Assembly (NCBI GenBank): GCA_903923345.1
Contig: CAIXXI010000452.1
Location: 1 to 9,364 of the forward strand
Length of the DNA: 9,364 nucleotides
Direction of reading: 5' to 3'
Origin: an uncultured Burkholderiales bacterium
GTDB taxonomy: Bacteria; Pseudomonadota; Gammaproteobacteria; Burkholderiales; Burkholderiaceae_E
The notes beneath the pieces were generated by a model that saw only the letters and a list, made by a program, of their open reading frames with translations, did no database searches and was not told the DNA's origin. Position numbers and translations under genes: made by a program. Of this stretch, positions 5,792 to 9,364 are shown piece by piece (within the stretch, counting starts at the first letter, position 1; the number at the start of each line of letters is the position of its first letter).

Positions 5792-6646
5792 TCAGGCAGG
5801 AAAACCGCTCTCGATCGGCAGACCCGGCTCACGTGACCATTCGTTCCACGAGCCAAAGTACATCCGAACGTCGGCAAACCCGGCCTCTTTGAGGGCGACA
5901 TAGGTGTTGGACGCCCGGGCGCCCTTGAAGCAGTACAGGTACACCGGATCCTTGGGCGAGATGCCTGCGCTGCGACAGTCCGCCAGAATTTCCTCGGGCG
6001 ATTTGAAGACCTGCCCTTGTGCTGATGGCTTCATGAAGCGATACCACTCGATCCACTTTGCGCCGGGAATGCGGCCTTTGCGGGGTGCAAAGTCCTTGCC
6101 ATAAGGCGATGAGCTCTCGCCGATCCACTCGTCGACGTCACGCACGTCAAGCAGCACCACATCGCTGTCGAGCGCGGCCAGCATCTCTTCCTTGGTCACC
6201 ATCAGCGATGCGGTCTCATCGGGCATCGGGAACATCGCAGGGCTCGGCGACACGGCTTCAGTCGACATCGGCAGGCCGGCCGCCTTCCAGGCGGTGGCGC
6301 CACCGTGCAGGATTCGGACCTTCGGATACCTAAGCCAGCTCAGCAGAAAGTAGCCGCGGCAGGACTGGCCAAAGCCGCTGTTCATCGAGTCTTCATACAG
6401 CACGGCGGTCTCTTCACCCGACAGTCCGATGGATCCGAAGCCATCGGCGAAGGCCTGCTTCAGTTCCTGCAGGCCTTCTGCGGTGGAGGTGGCCAGGAAG
6501 GTGAAAATTTCGCGCAGGTTCACCGCGCCCGGCAGGTGGCCCTCGGCATAGGCCTGCGGATCGCGCGTGTCGATGAGCACACACTTTTCACCGGATTTCA
6601 TCAGGGCATCGAGTTCGACTGCAGACATCAGGACGGCTTGGGACAT
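5792..6646 (-). CDS. Two-domain rhodanese (thiosulfate/3-mercaptopyruvate sulfurtransferase family)
   Basis: The 284-residue product contains two rhodanese domains. The N-terminal one (about 5-130) has LIDTRDPQAYAEGHLPGAVNL and the closing LHGGATAWKAAGLP. It lacks a Cys in the loop VLYEDSMNSG, as usual for the structural domain. The C-terminal one (about 148-280) has LLDVRDVDEW, GRIPGA and the active loop YCFKGARAS with the predicted persulfide Cys at C239. The loop CFKGARA differs from CRKGVTA of classical rhodanese and CGSGVTA of mercaptopyruvate sulfurtransferase, so the donor is uncertain. There is no signal peptide, so it is cytosolic. I chose the ATG at 6646 because GGAG precedes it by 7 nt; upstream in-frame ATG codons at 6694 and 6685 would lie before or inside the predicted promoter and start. 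It runs convergent with the flavoprotein operon and divergent from the ABC importer. Its own sigma-54 promoter suggests coexpression with both. Confidence 0.88.
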   Translation of the reverse strand: MSQAVLMSAVELDALMKSGEKCVLIDTRDPQAYAEGHLPGAVNLREIFTFLATSTAEGLQELKQAFADGFGSIGLSGEETAVLYEDSMNSGFGQSCRGYFLLSWLRYPKVRILHGGATAWKAAGLPMSTEAVSPSPAMFPMPDETASLMVTKEEMLAALDSDVVLLDVRDVDEWIGESSSPYGKDFAPRKGRIPGAKWIEWYRFMKPSAQGQVFKSPEEILADCRSAGISPKDPVYLYCFKGARASNTYVALKEAGFADVRMYFGSWNEWSREPGLPIESGFPA

Positions 6647-6689
6647 GGACTGGCTCCGTGAGAAAGAAGACCTTAGGGACACCATGAGG

Positions 6690-6705
6690 TGCAAGCCGCA
6701 TGCCA
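6690..6705 (-). promoter_or_regulatory. Sigma-54 promoter of the rhodanese gene
   Basis: On the minus strand this reads TGGCATGCGGCTTGCA, a full match to TGGCAY-N5-TTGCW with GG (6704-6703) and GC (6692-6691) 12 bp apart. Transcription would start near 6680, about 33 nt before the chosen ATG at 6646. Its -24 half is the same TGGCATGCG as in the OsmC-operon promoter. Confidence 0.82.
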
Positions 6706-6760
6706 GTGTAGGAGGCTGATCAAGCGATTGAATCGCGGGTGTCGATGTGAAGGCGTTTTC

Positions 6761-6777
6761 TGCACGGACATCGTGCA
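6761..6777. promoter_or_regulatory. NtrC-like palindromic site TGCAC-N7-GTGCA
   Basis: TGCACGGACATCGTGCA is a 17-bp site with perfect 6-bp arms around a 5-bp centre, the same geometry as NtrC enhancers such as those at E. coli glnA (TGCACC-N5-GGTGCA). It lies about 89 bp upstream of the predicted rhodanese start and about 246 bp upstream of the ABC importer start, both workable for a sigma-54 enhancer. NtrC binding is inferred from the motif; the cluster's own activator is an alternative binder. Confidence 0.55.
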
Positions 6778-6791
6778 GGGCGCACGGACAT
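6762..6791 (+). repeat. 10-bp direct repeat GCACGGACAT, 20-bp period
   Basis: GCACGGACAT occurs at 6762-6771 and again at 6782-6791, exactly 20 bp apart (about two helical turns). The first copy is the left arm and centre of the TGCAC-N7-GTGCA palindrome. The second starts a degenerate version (CGCAC-N7-GCGCG), so this may be a tandem pair of one strong and one weak binding site. Confidence 0.5.
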
Positions 6792-6830
6792 GGCGCGTTG
6801 CCGGCGTGTCTGGCTGCCCGGCATCACCGC

Positions 6831-6890
6831 AATGAGCCGAAATCGGGCGTCGCGAGCGGTCGTCCTCAGTGGGCTGAAAACCCGCTCATT
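6831..6890. repeat. Spaced inverted repeat AATGAGC / GCTCATT
   Basis: AATGAGC (6831-6837) and GCTCATT (6884-6890) are perfect 7-bp reverse complements separated by 46 bp. Inside them GAGCGG (6854-6859) and CCGCTC (6882-6887) form a second pair. They could be a looped operator pair, or chance. Confidence 0.25.
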
Positions 6891-6988
6891 GTGCGCAATT
6901 CGTCAACATTGTTCCGCCTTTACAAGGCCGCTGGCGCTCGATGCCATCCCCACACCGCGGCGCAGTCGCCGTTCTCTTCGATGCTGCT

Positions 6989-7004
6989 TGGCACGGGCTT
7001 TGCT
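6989..7004 (+). promoter_or_regulatory. Sigma-54 promoter of the ABC importer operon
   Basis: TGGCACGGGCTTTGCT matches the consensus TGGCACG-N4-TTGCW at every conserved base, with GG (6990-6991) and GC (7002-7003) 12 bp apart. The start is predicted near 7015, leaving about 21 nt to the ATG at 7036, with the ribosome binding site GAAGG inside this short leader. Confidence 0.88.
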
Positions 7005-7035
7005 CATAGCAGAAGGTTTTCAACGAAGGCTGAAC

Positions 7036-8424
7036 ATGAGCAACCTCTATCGCCCCTATGACGAATATCGCCGGCTCGGCCCGGCTTGTGCACAGTGCGG
7101 CATCAGTCATCCATCCGATCAGGCTGACCCGCACTCAACGCCCTCGGACTTGAATGCTTCAGCAGTCAGCGCTGAGCGCCTCTCCGACGATTTCGTCGAA
7201 GCAACCCTGGTCAAGGCGCTGTTTCCGGATGACAGCCTGCGGCGTCGCTTCATTAAGGCGGTGGGCGCGACCACCGCACGCGCTGCGATCGCATCGGTGC
7301 TGCCAGTGGGTGCCATGCAGGCGATGGCACAGGACAAACCCGGCTCACTTGAAAAGCGCGATCTGAAGATCGGTTTCATCCCGATCACCTGCGCCACGCC
7401 GCTGATCATGGCCGATCCCCTGGGCTTTTATAAGCGTCAGGGCCTGACCGTGACGCTCAACAAGACCGCAGGCTGGGCGCTGGTTCGAGACCGCATGATC
7501 AATCGCGAATACGAGGCCTCGCACTTCCTCTCGCCGATGCCGATCGCCATCTCGATGGGACTGGGCTCGGTGGCCGCACCGATGCGGGTCGCCACCATCC
7601 AGAACATCAATGGTCAGGCGATCACCCTGAGCGTCAAGCACAAGGACAAGCGCGATCCCAAGCAGTGGAAGGGCTTCCGGTTTGCGATTCCGTTCGAGTA
7701 CTCGATCCACAATTTCCTGCTGCGTTATTACCTGGCTGAAAACGGCCTGGATCCCGATAAGGACGTTCAGTTGCGGGTGACACCCCCCGCCGAGATGGTG
7801 GCCAATCTGCGCGCCGGCAACATTGATGGCTTCCTCGGACCGGATCCCTTCAACCAGCGTGCGGTCTTCGATGAGGTCGGCTTCATTCACATCCTGTCCA
7901 AGGAAATCTGGGACGGCCATCCCTGCTGTGCCTTCGGCGCTTCGGATGCCTTCATCAAGGAAAATCCGAACAGCTTTGCTGCGCTGTATCGGGCTGTTCT
8001 TGAAGCGGCGGCGATGGCGCGTGATCCGAAGAATCGTCCTCTGATCGCCAAGGTCATCTCGCCTGCGGCGTACCTGAATCAACCGGAGACCATCGTCGAG
8101 CAGGTGCTGACGGGTCGCTTCGCGGACGGTCTGGGCGGTGTTCGAAACGAGCCCACCCGCACCGACTTCGATCCGGTGCCCTGGCACTCGATGGCGGTCT
8201 GGATGCTCACCCAGATGAAGCGCTGGGGCTACATCAAGGGTGACGTTGCATACAAGGACATCGCCGAACAGGTCTTCCTGCTCACCGATGCCCGCAAGCG
8301 GATGGCTGAACTCGGTCAGAAGGCGCCGGACAACGGCTACCGCAAGTTCAAGGTGATGGGCAAGGACTTCGATCCGATGCAGCCCGGCGCTTACGTCGAC
8401 AGTTTTGCGATTCGCCGGACCTGA
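7036..8424 (+). CDS. nrtA: NrtA/CmpA-family ABC importer substrate-binding protein, Tat-exported
   Basis: This 462-residue protein has a 64-residue N-terminal extension with C18-x2-C21 and several His. A twin-arginine signal follows (LRRRFIKAVGA, R69-R71, then a hydrophobic stretch) with probable cleavage after AMA near residue 98. The mature part (about 108-450) starts LKIGFIPITCATPLIMA, typical of nitrate/bicarbonate-binding NrtA/CmpA proteins. KTAGW (W147), NINGQA (Q194) and DGHPCCAF (H295) line up by eye with nitrate-contacting W102, Q155 and H196 that I recall for cyanobacterial NrtA, so a nitrate-like small anion is the best guess. Replacement of other contact residues cannot be judged here. 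Similar Cys-containing extensions before the Tat motif occur, as I recall, in other proteobacterial members. ATG 7036 has GAAGG at 7025-7029. The permease follows closely. The sigma-54 promoter and NtrC-like site fit nitrogen control. Confidence 0.87.
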   Translation: MSNLYRPYDEYRRLGPACAQCGISHPSDQADPHSTPSDLNASAVSAERLSDDFVEATLVKALFPDDSLRRRFIKAVGATTARAAIASVLPVGAMQAMAQDKPGSLEKRDLKIGFIPITCATPLIMADPLGFYKRQGLTVTLNKTAGWALVRDRMINREYEASHFLSPMPIAISMGLGSVAAPMRVATIQNINGQAITLSVKHKDKRDPKQWKGFRFAIPFEYSIHNFLLRYYLAENGLDPDKDVQLRVTPPAEMVANLRAGNIDGFLGPDPFNQRAVFDEVGFIHILSKEIWDGHPCCAFGASDAFIKENPNSFAALYRAVLEAAAMARDPKNRPLIAKVISPAAYLNQPETIVEQVLTGRFADGLGGVRNEPTRTDFDPVPWHSMAVWMLTQMKRWGYIKGDVAYKDIAEQVFLLTDARKRMAELGQKAPDNGYRKFKVMGKDFDPMQPGAYVDSFAIRRT

Positions 8425-8429
8425 GGAGG
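8423..8429 (+). promoter_or_regulatory. Strong ribosome binding site of the permease gene
   Basis: GAGGAGG overlaps the last two bases of the TGA stop of the binding-protein gene and sits 5 nt before ATG 8435. It decides this start over the in-frame codon near 8405, and gives the permease its own near-consensus site within the operon. Confidence 0.75.
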
Positions 8430-8434
8430 CTTCG

Positions 8435-9289
8435 ATGAACTCAAAACTCAGCCTGAACGTTCGGGCCGGCCTGTTGTCGCTGCTGATTCTGGCGATGCTG
8501 CTGGGTGTGTGGCATGTCGCCACGCGTCCGGCTGCGACGGCGGGCGCTCAGGTGGCCAACGATGAATACGCGAAGCTGATGGGCAAGTCCTCGGCGGTGG
8601 CGAAGACGGACGGACTGCCGACGCTTGCGCAGATGGGCGAGACCGTGGTCAAGCACCTCTCGGCACCCTTCTACGACAACGGCCCGAACGACAAAGGCAT
8701 CGGCATCCAGCTCGGGCACTCGCTGGCCCGGGTCGGCGGCGGCTATCTGCTGGCGGTGCTGGTTGCGATCCCTCTGGGCTTTCTGATCGGCATGTCGCCT
8801 CTGGTGTATCGGGCTCTGGACCCGTTCATCCAGGTGCTCAAACCGATTTCACCGTTGGCCTGGATGCCGATTGCGCTCTACACCATCAAGGACTCGGCGG
8901 CATCGGGCATCTTCGTGATCTTCATCTGCTCGATCTGGCCGATGCTGATCAACACCGCATTCGGCGTGGCATCGGTGCGCAAGGAATGGCTCAACGTGTC
9001 TCGCACGCTCGAGGTCAGTCCCTGGCGCAAGGCGTTTGAAGTGATCCTGCCAGCTGCGGCACCCACCATCCTGACCGGCATGCGCATCTCGATGGGCATC
9101 GCCTGGCTTGTCATCGTCGCCGCCGAAATGCTCGTCGGCGGAACCGGAATTGGCTACTTTGTGTGGAACGAATGGAACAATCTGTCTCTGACCAATGGGA
9201 TCTTCGCCATCTTGCTGATCGGGGTCGTCGGGATGTTGCTGGACCTGGCCTTCGCCCAGGCGCAGCGCATCGTGACGTGGCGCGAATGA
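8435..9289 (+). CDS. nrtB: NrtB-type ABC importer permease
   Basis: The 284-residue membrane protein begins with a transmembrane helix at about 9-30. A periplasmic-side segment (about 31-90) follows, and then the five-helix core of the BPD_transp_1 family: about 101-122, 130-150, 157-180, 218-236 and 254-276. The cytoplasmic coupling (EAA) loop is at about 191-211 (LEVSPWRKAFEVILPAAAP), where it docks on the ATPase. The stretch GGTGIGYFVWNEWNNLS (235-251) is characteristic of NrtB/CmpB permeases. It carries the anion released by the binding protein into the cytoplasm. It starts 10 nt after the binding-protein stop and its TGA overlaps the ATG of the next gene, indicating coupled translation. 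Confidence 0.9.
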   Translation: MNSKLSLNVRAGLLSLLILAMLLGVWHVATRPAATAGAQVANDEYAKLMGKSSAVAKTDGLPTLAQMGETVVKHLSAPFYDNGPNDKGIGIQLGHSLARVGGGYLLAVLVAIPLGFLIGMSPLVYRALDPFIQVLKPISPLAWMPIALYTIKDSAASGIFVIFICSIWPMLINTAFGVASVRKEWLNVSRTLEVSPWRKAFEVILPAAAPTILTGMRISMGIAWLVIVAAEMLVGGTGIGYFVWNEWNNLSLTNGIFAILLIGVVGMLLDLAFAQAQRIVTWRE

Positions 9290-9364
9290 GCGCGGCCGAT
9301 ACCTTCCTGCGGGTTGAGGGACTCGCACAGCGCTTCCCGGCTCAGGGCCGGGGCGAGCCGCTGA
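9286..9364 (+). CDS. ABC importer ATPase, 5' fragment (NrtC/NrtD type)
   Basis: Only 26 codons are inside the window; the reading frame runs off the right edge. The visible N-terminus (SAADTFLRVEGLAQRFPAQG) is the first beta strand and A-loop region of ABC nucleotide-binding subunits: the LRVEGL strand followed by an aromatic (F17) where the adenine-stacking residue normally sits. Walker A lies beyond the edge. The ATG overlaps the permease stop (ATGA), as expected for the ATPase gene of an NrtABC-type operon. Whether it is NrtD-like or a longer NrtC-like protein cannot be told. Confidence 0.75.
   Translation, partial: MSAADTFLRVEGLAQRFPAQGRGEPL

Larger units (their letters stand above)
6647..7035. 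other. 389-bp divergent control region (rhodanese / ABC importer)
   Basis: No convincing gene lies here; the plus-strand frame open from 6790 has no ribosome binding site and precedes the predicted transcription start. The region holds two divergent sigma-54 promoters at its edges, a TGCAC-N7-GTGCA palindrome, a 10-bp direct repeat, a 7-bp long-range inverted repeat (6831-6837/6884-6890), and a small AACA-T-TGTT palindrome (6905-6913, about -106 from the importer start). It looks like a shared enhancer region. Confidence 0.7.

Noticed and set aside
6905..6913. AACA-T-TGTT as a third copy of the activator site found at 2490-2534
   Set aside because: The arms match only with a 1-bp spacer instead of 3, and few of the flanking bases agree, so it cannot be called the same motif.
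6790..7035. N-terminal extension of the binding protein from ATG 6790
   Set aside because: It would run through the sigma-54 promoter at 6989-7004; ATG 7036 has a good ribosome binding site and lies 21 nt after the predicted start.
7345..8523. 392-codon open frame on the minus strand opposite the NrtA-type gene
   Set aside because: It is antisense to a clear NrtA-family gene with Tat signal, ribosome binding site and promoter; the composition (His/Arg/Asp/Gly rich) is typical of the complement of GC-rich codons and no domain is recognisable.

Overview
The window looks like a stretch of chromosome from a GC-rich proteobacterium, most likely a beta- or gammaproteobacterium. The grounds are the G/C-heavy third codon positions, AGGAGG-type ribosome binding sites, a NifA-like sigma-54 activator and a Tat-exported NrtA-type binding protein. 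I cannot name the genus. No tRNA, rRNA, CRISPR array, transposase or phage gene is visible.

Layout. (1) 82-675 (+): a stand-alone cyclic-nucleotide-binding-domain protein with no DNA-binding domain. (2) 836-2491 (+): a GAF / AAA+ / Fis-HTH sigma-54 activator. (3) 2660-5741 (+): a tight three-gene operon of an OsmC-like protein, an acyl-CoA-dehydrogenase-fold flavoprotein without the usual catalytic Glu, and a rubredoxin fused to a rubredoxin-reductase-type FAD/NAD(P)H oxidoreductase. (4) 5792-6646 (-): a two-domain rhodanese, convergent with the operon. (5) 6647-7035: a 389-bp divergent control region. (6) 7036 to the right edge (+): an NrtA/NrtB/NrtC-type ABC importer operon, with its ATPase gene cut off by the window.

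The strongest regulatory observation is that three transcription units (OsmC operon, rhodanese, ABC importer) each carry a close match to the sigma-54 -24/-12 element (TGGCAY-N5-TTGCW, GG and GC dinucleotides 12 bp apart) in the right orientation and at a sensible distance from the start codon. A gene for a sigma-54 activator lies in the same cluster. Two copies of ATTGRACAAARTGTTC, inverted and three helical turns apart, sit upstream of the OsmC promoter. A TGCAC-N7-GTGCA palindrome resembling an NtrC site sits between the two divergent promoters. The cluster therefore reads as a small sigma-54 regulon, probably linked to nitrogen (possibly sulfur) scavenging.

Working model (inference): the importer brings in a small anion or N/S-containing compound. 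The flavoprotein, fed electrons from NAD(P)H by the rubredoxin-reductase fusion, oxidises or reduces it. OsmC and the rhodanese handle peroxide or sulfur-containing by-products. The substrate is not identifiable from sequence alone, and I do not recognise this exact gene set as a characterised pathway.
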